Below, piece after piece: positions 12,113 to 22,573 of a stretch of 64,000 nucleotides of DNA. Source of the stretch: Naegleria lovaniensis (taxonomy: Eukaryota; Heterolobosea; Eutetramitea; Acrasida; Naegleriidae); the NCBI RefSeq assembly GCF_003324165.1, contig NW_025407842.1, positions 524,081 to 588,080 on the forward strand, written 5' to 3'. Numbering within the stretch: the first letter of the stretch is position 1; the number at the start of each line of letters is the position of its first letter. The notes beneath the pieces were generated by a model. The model was given only the letters and a program-made list of their open reading frames with translations. It had not been told where the DNA came from and searched no databases. Both the position numbers and the translations under genes were made by a program.

Positions 12113-12574
12113 TTAGAACAATCCTTGAGTTTCGTGGAAAATTTTGACTCGATGAACATCCTTTTCTGTCAATCTCTTGTTTCTTCCCATGCATTTTCCT
12201 CGTCCTTGTTTAAGTGGTTTATTCTTGTTCTCTCGAATAATTCTTTCAATTCTTGCCTGTCGTCGCTGTTCCATTTTTCGTTTTTCAATTTTATTTTCTT
12301 CTTCCATTTCTGCTTTAATTTGTTGTTCAATTTGTTTCATTTCTTGAAGCTCCTTCTTCTTTTCCATTTGTTCCTCATAGGTTTCCTTTGCTCTTGTCTT
12401 TTTTACGGAGAATCTATCTTTTTGTTGTTTCCAAACTTTACCAGATTTATAGACTGTTTTAGATACTGGTACATAGGTTCCGGGAGTATATTTTGGTTTT
12501 TGAGCTGTTGTCGTCGTTTCCGATGTGGATGATGATACCGAGCTGGTGGTGTTGCGGCTTGCTTGTTCACTCAT
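12113..12574 (-). CDS. Cgr1/CCDC86-like rRNA-processing protein, 153 aa
   Basis: A single-exon basic protein. The N-terminus is Ser/Thr-rich and disordered. It is followed by KTVYKSGKVWKQQKDRFSV, like the SGR.WK......RFS core of the Cgr1/CCDC86 family, and then a long Lys/Glu/Arg coiled helix (roughly residues 60-120) and a basic end (GRGKCMGRNKRL). Cgr1 proteins are small nucleolar factors needed for 60S subunit maturation. Length and domain order fit the fungal family. It sits tail-to-tail with 5-oxoprolinase and just downstream of the WDR55-like gene, another nucleolar candidate. The call rests on the short core motif plus composition. Confidence 0.65.
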   Translation of the reverse strand: MSEQASRNTTSSVSSSTSETTTTAQKPKYTPGTYVPVSKTVYKSGKVWKQQKDRFSVKKTRAKETYEEQMEKKKELQEMKQIEQQIKAEMEEENKIEKRKMEQRRQARIERIIRENKNKPLKQGRGKCMGRNKRLTEKDVHRVKIFHETQGLF

Positions 12575-12673
12575 TTTTTTGAATTCAAAATCAAATAAAA
12601 TTTTTTTGAATTCAAAATGTTTGGAGAATGAAACGATGATGTATCAAAAAACTCGAAAAGACATGCAAGCGTT

Positions 12674-14062
12674 TTAATAATCGACGAGTAGATCGTGTAA
12701 AAATTGTTTTCGAGCTTGATTCAAAACTTTGGTCTTTTTGGTGGCACTTTGAACGCCTCCTGCCTTCTTTCTCTTTTTAACATTTTTCTCTGCTTCGTCA
12801 ATGGTGGCTTTTGCTTCAGGATTCAACATGGATTTTTCTGCTTTCTTCTCTTTCTTTTTCATCTTTTGAATTTCTGGTTTCTTTTCTTCTTTATCTACAA
12901 CATCAGTCAGTGACATGTCAAACATTCCAATTGCATTGTAAAATCGAACATTTTCCAACGACAACTTGCCAGATATTTGGCATCTCTTGAAATGCTCATG
13001 TCAATAATTGGCTCATTTGTTTGATCTGTTAATCGATTACTCAATTTTGATTTTTTGGTATCTAATGAATAAATAACTCCGTCATCCGTTGCATAGGTCA
13101 GCATTCCATCTCTCACTTGAATCATACTCGATATCGACGTTGACAATGATTTGATATTTCTCTTTGGCTGGAACAATTTATCAGTATCAAATTCATAAAT
13201 CACTCCAGACGCTCCTGCTGCATATAATAACTGTCCACTTTGCATCGTGGTCAAACTCACCAAATCATCATTCAATCCCTCTGTAACTGCTAATCCGCTA
13301 GGTTTACTCTTTTTCATATCTACCACTGAAATGCAACCATCGGCAGAGGCTGAATAAAGTAATCCAGTTTCTGGAGCATAATCAAAACAACTGATATAAT
13401 CACCATGTTCAGTGTAGGCTTTAATGGCCTTTCGTTGTCGAATATCCCAAATTCTAACACAACCTTCATCATCTCCTGTAGCGATCCGATCATCATCAAT
13501 CACAATGAGAGTGTTTATAGGTGAAGTATGAGCATCCTTAATGCTATATTTGAGGGCTCCTTTTTTGATATCGGTTACAGCAAGTTTCATATCGGAACCT
13601 GATGAGAACATGAGTTTGCCATCATCAGAGAAGAAGAGTTTACGGCAAGCTTCGGAATGATGGTTAAATGTAGCTACACATGTATTTTCAATGTCTATGG
13701 AATATTTGTAGCTATGATGAATTTAAATAATGATATAAATAATTGTGAATTTGTACAATTCCATTTGTTCCGAGTAACAAAATTGTGATGATGAATTTAC
13801 AACCATAATTCACTAAGACCAATTCACGGGTACAGGAATATACGAGATTTGGGACTTACATTTTTGATTCTCCAGTCACTAATCCCATTGTTATTAAATC
13901 CAATTTTGGATGAAAATCAATTGAAAATACAGATTCCGATTCAATGATAGGCTTTGGAACATAAATCTTTTGATTCTTCTCATCATTCTTGACAATGAAA
14001 TATTGTGGAAGCGAGTAGTCAATGTTATCCACAGAATCGGGAAGGTCCTCTTCTTTAATCAT
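12674..14062 (-). CDS. WDR55-like WD40 repeat protein
   Basis: Exon 1 is 14062-13860 (ATG at 14062). The intron is 13859-13712 (148 nt, GTAAGT...CATAG), and exon 2 runs from 13711 to the stop at 12674. WD blades include VFSIDFHPKLDLITMG, AHTSPINTLIVIDDDRIATG, GCVRIWDIRQRKAIKAY, GLLYSASADGCISVVDMK and EPIIDMSISRDAKYLASC. The ATGDD.G..R/I.WD.R pattern and the basic C-terminal tail (KKRKKAGG, then NQARKQFLHDLL) match WDR55, a nucleolar protein of ribosome biogenesis. The frame shifts near 12958-12966, inside the last blade: SC resumes as SLENVRFYNAIGMFDMS after adding one T. This looks like a one-base consensus loss. It is divergent from the DUF4326 gene across a 95-base gap. Confidence 0.8.
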
Positions 14063-14157
14063 TTTTTTTGTTGAATTCAACTTTGAGCGAAGGTTTCATT
14101 TTTTGCATCTCTAATGACTTCCAGAGTTTGTAAGAAGTGGTTGGAAGAAAAAATATC
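14063..14157. promoter_or_regulatory. Compact bidirectional promoter, WDR55-like / DUF4326
   Basis: Only 95 bases separate the two divergent start codons, so both genes must share this short control region and very short leaders. No known element recognised. Confidence 0.45.
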
Positions 14158-15267
14158 ATGATTTCATCTCATCAAGAAAAAGCTGGGTTCTTGTTAGTGA
14201 CGGTTGAAGAAGAGAGCACTTCATCCAGTCTGAGCAATAGCACCAAAGCCTTCAGTAACAATGGCTCCACAACAAATACCAAAGAGCCACTTCATGAATA
14301 CAAACATCATCACCGAAGAAGGAACTTTCGGATGATGGAATCCACCATAACGAATAAAACCAACAAGAGGCAACTCGCTGTGGAAGAAGGAGAAGAGATC
14401 CCAATTCTTCATCATCATCGGGCGAATTCATCCATCATCATGGATCCATCGTCAATGAAATTCCATGATGATGATCATCTCCAACATGAAGCAACAACAA
14501 TTTCTGGCCGGCCACACAGAGAAGAGTTGAGCTTGCAAGCAACATTTCTCGGGAAGAGAAATTTAACGGAATTCAAAGCTGAAAATCATCAAGATCATCA
14601 CGTTGTTACAGAAGAAATTGAGGATTGCCAAACACCATCTCCGCTTGTTTGGAATGACGAGCCAATGGATCATCCAGGCTCTTTTCCGCACCCTGTTCCT
14701 GATACTTACCAAGCTGAGCACGCTCTTGAGATTCCACCAAACGAACCTGCAAATCATGAACGTGAGATGGAGCATCAACCACTCGATCAATTACAACAAC
14801 CACATCAAAACTTCTTTTGCCCACAAATTGTAGGATATGGCAACAATGGAACGTTATATGTACAGAGCCAACACACGGGAAGGCTAATTCCAGCAGTGTT
14901 GTCGCCCAAGAAAAAGAAGCCAAAAACCAAACATCCTTTGAATGCCGAGTTGATCAACACTAAAACCAATGTTGTGAGAATTAGAAAGAAGAAAGGACAA
15001 ACTGTTGTGAATTGTGATGTCTATGTGGGCAATAAGTGTTTTCATGGAGGATGGAGATTGCAAGAATCGAAATGGGCCAATCCATTTGAAAAACTACCAA
15101 AATCTGAAAGCTTACAAAAGTACAGAGAGTATATCTTGAGTCAGCCCAAGTTGAAACGTGAATTGATTGAACTTAAAGGCAAAACTCTTGGTTGTTTTTG
15201 TGAACGGCATGAAAGACCTTGTCATGCAGATGTATTATGTGAATTAGTTGAGGAGCTCTATCCCTAA
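14158..15267 (+). CDS. DUF4326-domain protein with long disordered N-terminus, 369 aa
   Basis: The first ATG is at 14158; the few codons upstream in frame lack an ATG. Residues 1-270 are low-complexity, rich in His, Ser, Glu and Asn, with a Lys patch (KKKKPKTKH). The last 80 or so residues are a DUF4326 domain: YVGNKCFHGG, WANPFEKL, YREYILSQPKLKRELIELKG and KTLGCFCERHERPCHADVL, including the conserved Trp-x-NPF and Cys/His-rich CxC...PCHADVL end. DUF4326 is common in phage, giant viruses and protists; its biochemical role is not established. Here it is appended to a nuclear-looking, charged tail. Single exon, intact. Confidence 0.85.
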   Translation: MISSHQEKAGFLLVTVEEESTSSSLSNSTKAFSNNGSTTNTKEPLHEYKHHHRRRNFRMMESTITNKTNKRQLAVEEGEEIPILHHHRANSSIIMDPSSMKFHDDDHLQHEATTISGRPHREELSLQATFLGKRNLTEFKAENHQDHHVVTEEIEDCQTPSPLVWNDEPMDHPGSFPHPVPDTYQAEHALEIPPNEPANHEREMEHQPLDQLQQPHQNFFCPQIVGYGNNGTLYVQSQHTGRLIPAVLSPKKKKPKTKHPLNAELINTKTNVVRIRKKKGQTVVNCDVYVGNKCFHGGWRLQESKWANPFEKLPKSESLQKYREYILSQPKLKRELIELKGKTLGCFCERHERPCHADVLCELVEELYP

Positions 15268-15430
15268 GTTGTACAACACATTGGACACCTAGGCCGTTTA
15301 ATTTATTGTATTGGTAATAGTAAATATTCATTAATAAATACATACAATTTGTAAATCTGCACGGAAAGTAGTGAACTCAACGCTTTTAACTAAAATTTGC
15401 AGGCAGTCATTTTAATTTTGTGAAGAAAAA

Positions 15431-17019
15431 ATGTCCAAACGAAATCAAACCGCTGCTGCCGACAGAGATGATGATGACCCTCTAGATACACCTAAAAGAA
15501 ACAAGCTCTCTTCTACAATGATTGGAAAACTTGAAAATGAGATGATTATTGTTGCTGATTTTTCTTCATTTCTTCATGATGACAGAGAGCAGCTGGGAGA
15601 TTGGAATTATTATTGAAACAGAAATTTGCATGGCAACAAATGGGAAAGAAGAAATGGCTTGAGAATAGAGAGTTGAAATATACAGATTTCTTCCCAGTGG
15701 AGTTTATGAATGATAAAGAATTTGTGTTTAATCACATTAAAAAGTACGGAAAGGGACTGAAATACGCATCATCAAATTTACGGTCAGACGTGTTGCGAGT
15801 GGTCTTACAAAGAAAACATGAATTAGTGTTTGCTAGTCATAGTATTCGAAGTGATAAAGAAGTGATATTGAAAGCCGTAAAAGAAAATGAAATGGCATGG
15901 GCATGCGCATCAATAATTCTTCGAAATGATAAGGAGTTTATATTGGAAGCAATTCGACTGAATGAAAATGTACTAAACTTTATTTCATATGAGTTGAAAA
16001 ACGACAAAGAAGTTCTATTAGAAGCAATCAAACAAACCAAAAACGCGTTGAAAATTGTACCAAAACATTTACTCAAAGATCACAATTTCATGTTAACCGT
16101 TTTCAAAATAATATATCCAGAATTAGAATCCTTTGATTATTCAAACAAAGAAACCATGCTCAAGGCTGTTCAAGAGTTTGGATTTTTGCTTGAATTTGCA
16201 TCTACTGATCTCAAGCGTGATCGAAATATTGTTTTAAACGCAGTCAGAAACTATGGATATTCACTTTGTTTTGCATCTGATGATTTGAAGAATGACAGAG
16301 AAATTGTGTTGGTAGCCCTTAAAAATTGTGGCACCGCATTGCAATTTGTTTCTGATGAATTGAGGAAGGATAGAGAGGTAGTATTAGAAGCAACAACCAA
16401 ATTTGGATTTGCTCTTGAACATGCACCAGATGATATGAAAAATGACAAAGACATTGTACTAGTAGCTGTAAGACAACAAGGACTTGCCCTCAAACATGCA
16501 TCTGCTGATTTGAAACGCGACAGAGAAGTTGTATTGACATCGGTAAGACAAAATGGCAGCGCTCTTGCATATGTGGATGACATTTTGAAACTTGATAAAG
16601 AAATTGTAATAGAAGCCCTCAAACAAGATGTAAATGCCGTACGATATGCTTCCCAGCAACTTTGGAACGACAAACATTTCTTGTTAGAAGTTATCAAGCT
16701 TGGATGTCAAAATTGTTTTAGATATGCACCCAAAGAATATACTCATGACAAGGAATTCGTGTTACAAGCAATCAAACACAATAGTCTTGGAGTAATAGGA
16801 GACAATTTTAGTTGTTCTGACAAGGAAATCATGTTGGAGGCAGTGAAGAATAATGGCTATGCATTATGTTATGCCAGTGAAGAGTTGCGACAAGATCCAG
16901 AACTTGTTTCAGCAGCTGTTAAATTTAATGGTTACGCTAAGAAGTATAGTGACGAATTATATCGAGAAAGAATGAAACATTGCTATTACGATGCTTATTT
17001 AGGGACAAACATGAAATGA
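15431..17019 (+). CDS. DUF4116 repeat protein
   Basis: Starts at ATG 15431 and carries about ten copies of a roughly 48-residue unit built as ...R.DKEVVL.A....G.AL.YAS..L... Examples are LRNDKEFILEAIRLNENVLN, LKNDREIVLVALKNCGTALQ, MKNDKDIVLVAVRQQGLALK and LKRDREVVLTSVRQNGSALA. DUF4116 repeats are alpha-helical and strongly expanded in Naegleria and some other protists; the function is unknown, probably a protein-binding solenoid. The N-terminal 55 residues are polar. Between 15590 and 15602 the frame moves by one base (from ...REQLGDW to LELLLKQKFAWQQMG), most simply one missing base in the GGAGA run. If the loss is real, the repeats would lack the native start. Confidence 0.85.
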
Positions 17020-17083
17020 TGAAATGTTCACAGTTCATGTATGACCTAATCGAAGTTTTACAAATGAAGTTTAACATTAAAAA

Positions 17084-18226
17084 ATGTCTGAAACTTGGTT
17101 TGACACTAATCTCGACGTTTGGATCAATGCCATCCAAGATCATACGTTCAAGTAAGTTCTTGTGTCGTTTTGATTCTGATCAATGCTTACTACGCAACAA
17201 CGTCCACAATATCTGCTAATTATTGAATATCTAGAACTCGGATGGTTGCTCTCTCACACGATGAAATTTGTGCCATCATCAGTGAGAATGAGTATTTTAC
17301 TTTGGAGGAGAATGAACAATTGAAACATTCGATCGGAATGGATTTGATGAACTTTGATGCAGAAAAAAAGAAGAATATTTTGAAACAATTAGAAGAGTCG
17401 ATCGATCATGAAATTCAACAACTTGTGTCCAGTAATTCCTCCGATGAAGTATATTGTTTCATTAAATTATCATGCCGATCTCCAAAAGATGCATTCGCCG
17501 TTTGTGATAAGATGAAAGCCATCTTTGAAGAAAAGATCAATCAATTAATTCAAAAGAACTCTTCACAGAAACTTCCTTCAGAGAATGAGAGATTAATAGC
17601 AGTGAACGAAGCTTTTATTCAATCCATGAAAGTGAAAAGTTTTGCTGAGGAATTTTATTACTTTAAAAAGTCTGCTCGAGTGTTGGAAGATCTTATGCTT
17701 TATTTGGTTCAATCCAAAACACGAGAATCCAATTGGATCCTATTCAAATCATTATAAGAGAATGGGTCGAGATTCCTGTTGAACATGAATTTAGATCTTT
17801 TGTGAAAAATGGAAAACTGACAGCCATCTCTCAATATTTTGATACATGCTACTTTCCTGAACTCGTTCAGCACTCCTCTGAAATTAAGGAGAAATTAATT
17901 GAGTTTTTTAATACGAACATTTCTTGTGCGATACCGATTAAGGATTATATTTGTGACTTGGCCATTGCCAGAGATGGAAAAATTTATGTTGTGGAATTGA
18001 ATCCATTTTCTTCTACAACTGATGCTTGTTTATTTAGTGTATGTAGTACTCATTATTCTGTTGCTTACTTATGTTCCAATAGTGGTCTAAGGATTCGTCT
18101 ATTTTAAATGGAGTTCATTCACAAAGTGTCGAAATGAGAGTCAGAAAGAAGGAAGAAAAACATTTGAAACATGAAATTCTTTCGGTTTGGATTCCCTTTG
18201 TTGTCGTGGAAAATAGGAAAGAATAA
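17084..18226 (+). CDS. CDC123: CDC123 / D123 eIF2 assembly factor
   Basis: Three exons: 17084-17151 (MSETWFDTNLDVWINAIQDH), 17235-18039 approximately, and a last exon starting at TGG after an intron GTATGTAG...CCAATAG (about 48 nt), ending at TAA 18224-18226. Family landmarks: FIKLSCRSPKDAF, SFAEEFYYFKKSARVLEDLM, IIIREWVEIPVEHEFRSFVK, GKLTAISQYFDTCYFPEL, IKDYICDLAIARDGKIYVVE, LNPFSSTTDACLFS and then WSKDSSIL from the final exon. CDC123 is an ATP-grasp-like factor that binds eIF2-gamma and promotes assembly of the eIF2 heterotrimer. Between 17725 and 17745 the frame moves by one base (TRESNW... to LDPIQIIIREW), with family sequence on both sides. Probable consensus error. Confidence 0.88.
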
Positions 18227-18297
18227 TATTTTCACAAATTGGCATCATAAAAAGCCACTGGCTGAGTTTAAATGTGGACGGAAATAGATAATAAAAA

Positions 18298-19215
18298 ATG
18301 CCAAATCATCGGAACAACGATAACGCTTCATCCTCGCACTCACACCATTATTCCAACAAGACAGGAGGTGGCAGAAATACATATTCCAAAGGATTTTCCA
18401 ACAAAAATAGTGGATCATCTTCATCATCCTATAAGAGAAAATACAATGAAAATTCCAAATATAGTTACATTCATCATCATCACGATGACAATGCTGAGAA
18501 TTATCAAAAGAAAAGAAAACCAGAAAAGGCTCCTATAAAATGTAATAGCATTTCTCAGGCTTTTCCTAGATGCAATGATAAAAACATTGAATTGAACGAC
18601 TTAAAATTTCATCTCGAAGACTTTATTCCCGAGGAAGCACAGTATGACCTGCTGGATTGGATCCTGCAAATTAGAGATGAATATTGCCCATTATTAAGCT
18701 ATTCCGAATTGAGTAGGAGTAAAAACACTGTAATTGACGCCTTTGCTGGTGTTGGCTGTGCTTCTATTTCATTTGCTAGAACGAGTGGATTTGACAATAT
18801 CGTAGCTGTTGAAAGCAGTATTGAGAGGTTTTCTGCGCTCAAACACAACGTCATGGATGAATTTCAACTTGAAAAATATGTAGAATTTGTCAATGCACAT
18901 TTCTTGACCTGGATGAAAGAAAATTATAGTAATGTCAAGTACTTTAAATCTTGCGTGTTCATTGATTTGAATTTGTTTTCATTGGCTTTACCGACAACAA
19001 ATGACAATTCTGAAAAAGAGTCTAATTTGGTTGAAGTACTCAAAGCACTACTGGAAGATCTTTCATGCCCACTCGTTGTAGTACGAGTAAAAAACGCTGA
19101 GGAAGGAAGTGTTCTTGCTGCTCTCGGCCATGTGAAAACAAGAAAAGTAATTCATAACAGGACTCTTCAAGATGGCTACGATTATGTAGCAGTATTACCA
19201 CACTCGTGGTTATAA
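18298..19215 (+). CDS. TGS1-like Rossmann methyltransferase-fold protein, 305 aa
   Basis: The first 85 residues are Ser/His/Asn/Lys-rich and disordered, with a basic patch (KKRKPEK). The C-terminal 200 residues form a class I SAM methyltransferase fold. Motif I is TVIDAFAGVGCASISFA, and IVAVESSIERFSALKHNV follows as the acidic strand-2 end; this arrangement resembles RNA cap guanine-N2 methyltransferases such as TGS1. The catalytic (D/S)PPW motif expected after the next strand is not there: the corresponding strand reads SCVFIDLNLFSLALP. So either the reaction differs, or the protein binds cap/SAM without methylating guanine-N2. Single exon. A second methyltransferase follows on the same strand 24 bases downstream. 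Confidence 0.65.
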   Translation: MPNHRNNDNASSSHSHHYSNKTGGGRNTYSKGFSNKNSGSSSSSYKRKYNENSKYSYIHHHHDDNAENYQKKRKPEKAPIKCNSISQAFPRCNDKNIELNDLKFHLEDFIPEEAQYDLLDWILQIRDEYCPLLSYSELSRSKNTVIDAFAGVGCASISFARTSGFDNIVAVESSIERFSALKHNVMDEFQLEKYVEFVNAHFLTWMKENYSNVKYFKSCVFIDLNLFSLALPTTNDNSEKESNLVEVLKALLEDLSCPLVVVRVKNAEEGSVLAALGHVKTRKVIHNRTLQDGYDYVAVLPHSWL

Positions 19216-19238
19216 CAGCGCTAAACTCGGAGCAACAA

Positions 19239-20287
19239 ATGACCAACAAGCACGGACTGCCAACAGTATTTTCTCAACAACAATTTCACTATGTGTGGCA
19301 TCAATCAAAAGGGATGTCAAGAAGCGAACTGAACAAATTTTGTGCAAACAAATGTTGAGAAAATGTTATGAACAGCAGGCCATCGTCAAGGAACAGATAC
19401 AGAAATTTATTGACACTTCGTCCAATGACCAAGAAATTTATGACAAGTTGCATGACCTCTTCCAAAATAAGGTATTTAAATCTAGAGAATATTTGAAAGA
19501 AAATCCAGTGAACGTTACGAAAATGAGTACGGACAGAAGTACTGACACTTCATACAGAAGTAGCAATCGCTCTAGCAAAATTAAGGAGCTTATTCCAAAA
19601 TCTTTGAAAGTCCGTAACATGCTTGACATTGGATGCTCTGAAGGATCAATCACGCAGGCTATTGGGCATGAACTTGGATTAACAAAAGAAAATATTCATG
19701 GTTGTGATGTGAGGGACATTGGAAAAACCTATACCAATGATTTTACTTTCCATCTTATAAGCGAGCAATCTAATCATCTACCTTTCGAAAACAATTCATT
19801 TTCACTTGTGACAGCACTCATGTCTTTTCATCACATCAAAAACGTGCAAGAAACAATCAAAGAGGTTTACAGAATTTTAGAGCCAGGAGGGGTTCTAATC
19901 ATTCGAGAGCACGACTGTTCTCCTCCTGAAGTTTCTCTAACTCTCGATATCATGCATGGATTATATTCACTGGTTTGGAGTTCTCCTCGAGAGATGCCCA
20001 ATTTTTGTTCTGAATACTTTGCCGAATATCGATCCAGCGATGAATGGACAGAGTTAATCACTGAGCCCATCGTTGTTGACCAAAAAGAAGACACAGAAAC
20101 AATCGCTCAGAGTAGTACCACTGAGAAAAAACAAGGTTTCAAACTGGAATACTGTGAAGATTTATCGACATTCAGCGCACCAAAACAGTCAAACTCACGT
20201 TATGGAAGAAAAAACTATGAAGGTGAACCAGACATCAAAAATCCTTTTCGCTCCTACCATGCAGTGTACATTAAAGGAAAAGATTGA
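19239..20287 (+). CDS. Class I SAM-dependent methyltransferase
   Basis: The catalytic core is clear: motif I MLDIGCSEGSITQAIGHELG, post-I IHGCDVRD, then NNSFSLVTALMSFHHIKNVQ and the motif VI-like region RILEPGGVLIIREHDCSP. This is a Methyltransf_11-type enzyme; the substrate is unknown. The long open frame has no ATG at its start. The nearest upstream ATG, 19239, opens a convincing N-terminus (MTNKHGLPTVFSQQQFHYVW) one frame away, and the two would be joined by one extra G in the AAAAGGG run near 19309-19315. I therefore place the start at 19239 and treat the shift as a probable sequence error. The alternative is initiation further inside the frame. Confidence 0.75.
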
Positions 20288-20421
20288 GCAAGCGTAATGA
20301 ATGGCTGAAAGTTTGGTCGTCAGATCTTTGTTTCGCTCAACAATTCTCAGATCTCGTAGTTTTGGTGATTTTTGATGGACACAATTAACCTCATTCGCGT
20401 TTACGCCTCTATGCAAACAAA

Positions 20422-22509
20422 ATGACACAACCATATCATGCTGTCGTATTCAGCAATAAGCGGCACAACATGACCTTGTTCACACTCTTATGCTTGCTCC
20501 TAATTGCTCTGGCACTATCATCCGGTATTGTTACCGTGCATGCTCTCCTTGGCAAGAAGGTCATTGACGACTTCAACCGAACAAGCATCTCACCATGGGG
20601 TTTCAGTAATGGTCCCGAATATCCAGGTGCCATTGGTTCTCTGACCCTCGCTCCGAATGGCTTTGCCAACACTCCAGCTGCTCTTCTTCGATACAATCTA
20701 ACCAAAGGTTCCTACGTTGCTGCCCAACTCAAATTCAATCCACAGCTTCATTTCTCCATGATCGCATTCAAAGTCAAAACAAGTGACACAAATTCAGGAC
20801 TATCCTTGAGACTTGTCGACAGTAGTGGTCAAACCTTTCAGTATGGACTTTTTGGAACCATTGAAACTTATAATGGTGAACGTGACGATGGTAGAGGCGA
20901 TCAACATGGGTGGAGAGACATTGTACTTTCGACCTCAACAAAACCATCTTTTTATTTTGGAGGTCCAAATGATGGAGTCATGAAACTACCTTTCAAAGAG
21001 ATGAGTATATTACTTTCAGTGGTCAATAGGAACGTTGCACCTGTTGGTTTTATCATGTTTGATGAAATTGTTGCCACTAATCAAACCAATATTGAGTTAA
21101 ATTCTGAAGATTTTATTCCTAGTGCTTTTATACCAAAAGAATCTTTAGGGATTGACATTTTACCAAGATATGGTGTCTGTGTTCACTTTACCACAAGCCC
21201 CTTAACTTTTGACATTATCAAGAATGCAAGCTTAACATGGATACGAACTGATTTATTTTGGGGAACTGTTGAAACTGTGAAAGGTCAATACAATTTTGCA
21301 AAATACGATCCATATGTAGCCTTGATACGATCTCGAGGTTTAAAACTTCTATTTATTCTCACTTACGGAAATAGTTTGTATCAATCTGGAGCTCCTACTT
21401 CTCCAGAGGCCATTGAAGCTTTTGCCAATTACACACGAGCTTGTGTGAAACATTATGGAGGAAATGACATTATTTATGAAATTTACAATGAAGCCAATGG
21501 AAATGGTTTTACTGGAGAGCAATATGCAAATCTTTCAAAGGCAGCTATTGATGCTGCTCATCAAGTCGATCCCACCGTCTTAATCTCTACAAGTGGATTG
21601 GCAGGTGTTGATTTGAATTTTTTAAGGGCCTATCTATCGAAAGGAGGTGGATATGGAGCGAATGCTATTGGTCTTCATCCCTATTTCATTGGAAATACAG
21701 ATGCCTCTTTTGGACGTTTGACAGAAGGAATGCGAAGATTTCGTGGAGTAATCAATGAGTTTGTGAATGAAACTTTGGGAATTGGAGGATCAAATAGTCC
21801 AATACCTTCTCATCAGGTCGATTTAACTTCAACGATTCCACCTGTTTGGGAAACTGAGTGGGGCCTTACGAGTACCGATTACGATTCTACTTCTAATGGT
21901 CACAATTACACAGCCTTGAAAATTCATGGAAACGCCGTCGTATCAAGATTTTTGGTGTCAACTGCTCTCGGTTTGCCACTCATCATGTACTACGACTTTA
22001 AGAATGATGGAAACAATCCAAGTGAACGAGAGCACAATTTTGGATTGCTTTTCAACAATGGCACCGATAAACCAGCCATGCGAGCACTTCGACAATTGAC
22101 CAAATCGATTAAGGGACGGCTATTTGATGGCTTTTTGAGAACAGAGCATCCATTTGTGAATGCCATGAGATTTAAGGGAGAAAACGATTCACTAGTTATT
22201 GTTTGGCCTGTGGACTTTTATGGAAACACAAGTGTGAAAGCTGTCAATGCGTCTACAATTGTAAATGTATTTGGAGAAGCAATGACATTCAAGGGAAACG
22301 AGTTCAATGTGAACATGTATGATGGTCCTGTCTATTTAACATTTCCTGAATCAAAGCCAGTGAAACCCATTATTTCGTCCTCACCCATTCCATCAAAAAC
22401 TGAACCTGCTAAATCGAGAAGTGAGAGAGCCAACGACGCTGTCCATATTGATTTGGTACATTACTGGTTGATGATTTGTGCATCAATTCTGTGTTTGTAT
22501 TTCATTTAA
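20422..22509 (+). CDS. Secreted or GPI-anchored clan-A glycoside hydrolase, 695 aa
   Basis: Single intact exon. A hydrophobic signal (LFTLLCLLLIALALSSGIV) follows a short polar start; Met17 could be the true start. Residues about 45-230 form a beta-rich module (KKVIDDFNRTSISPWGFSNG...). Then comes a (beta/alpha)8 barrel of glycoside hydrolase clan A: LTWIRTDLFWGTVE, RGLKLLFILTYGN, IIYEIYNEANGNGFTGEQYA with the acid/base Glu after Asn, and PPVWETEWGLTSTD with the likely nucleophile Glu. Closest in style to GH39/GH5-type enzymes; the substrate cannot be assigned. The C-terminus is Ser/Pro-rich and ends in a hydrophobic tail (YWLMICASILCLYFI), typical of a GPI-anchor signal. Probably acts at the cell surface on polysaccharide or glycolipid. 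Confidence 0.8.
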   Translation: MTQPYHAVVFSNKRHNMTLFTLLCLLLIALALSSGIVTVHALLGKKVIDDFNRTSISPWGFSNGPEYPGAIGSLTLAPNGFANTPAALLRYNLTKGSYVAAQLKFNPQLHFSMIAFKVKTSDTNSGLSLRLVDSSGQTFQYGLFGTIETYNGERDDGRGDQHGWRDIVLSTSTKPSFYFGGPNDGVMKLPFKEMSILLSVVNRNVAPVGFIMFDEIVATNQTNIELNSEDFIPSAFIPKESLGIDILPRYGVCVHFTTSPLTFDIIKNASLTWIRTDLFWGTVETVKGQYNFAKYDPYVALIRSRGLKLLFILTYGNSLYQSGAPTSPEAIEAFANYTRACVKHYGGNDIIYEIYNEANGNGFTGEQYANLSKAAIDAAHQVDPTVLISTSGLAGVDLNFLRAYLSKGGGYGANAIGLHPYFIGNTDASFGRLTEGMRRFRGVINEFVNETLGIGGSNSPIPSHQVDLTSTIPPVWETEWGLTSTDYDSTSNGHNYTALKIHGNAVVSRFLVSTALGLPLIMYYDFKNDGNNPSEREHNFGLLFNNGTDKPAMRALRQLTKSIKGRLFDGFLRTEHPFVNAMRFKGENDSLVIVWPVDFYGNTSVKAVNASTIVNVFGEAMTFKGNEFNVNMYDGPVYLTFPESKPVKPIISSSPIPSKTEPAKSRSERANDAVHIDLVHYWLMICASILCLYFI

Positions 22510-22573
22510 AAGAATCGTTCAAAGTTGCATTTCAGACCTTGTTGTAATCAGCTCATCAAAAAAACACAAAAAA

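Noticed and set aside
18298-20287. Bacterial operon or horizontal transfer of the methyltransferase pair
   Set aside because: Codon use and base composition match the neighbours and the first protein has a typical eukaryotic disordered N-terminus.
22525-22573. Start of the DEAD-box gene at 22525 by splicing after TTTCAG
   Set aside because: No donor exists upstream within the intergenic space; the hydrolase coding region would have to supply it.
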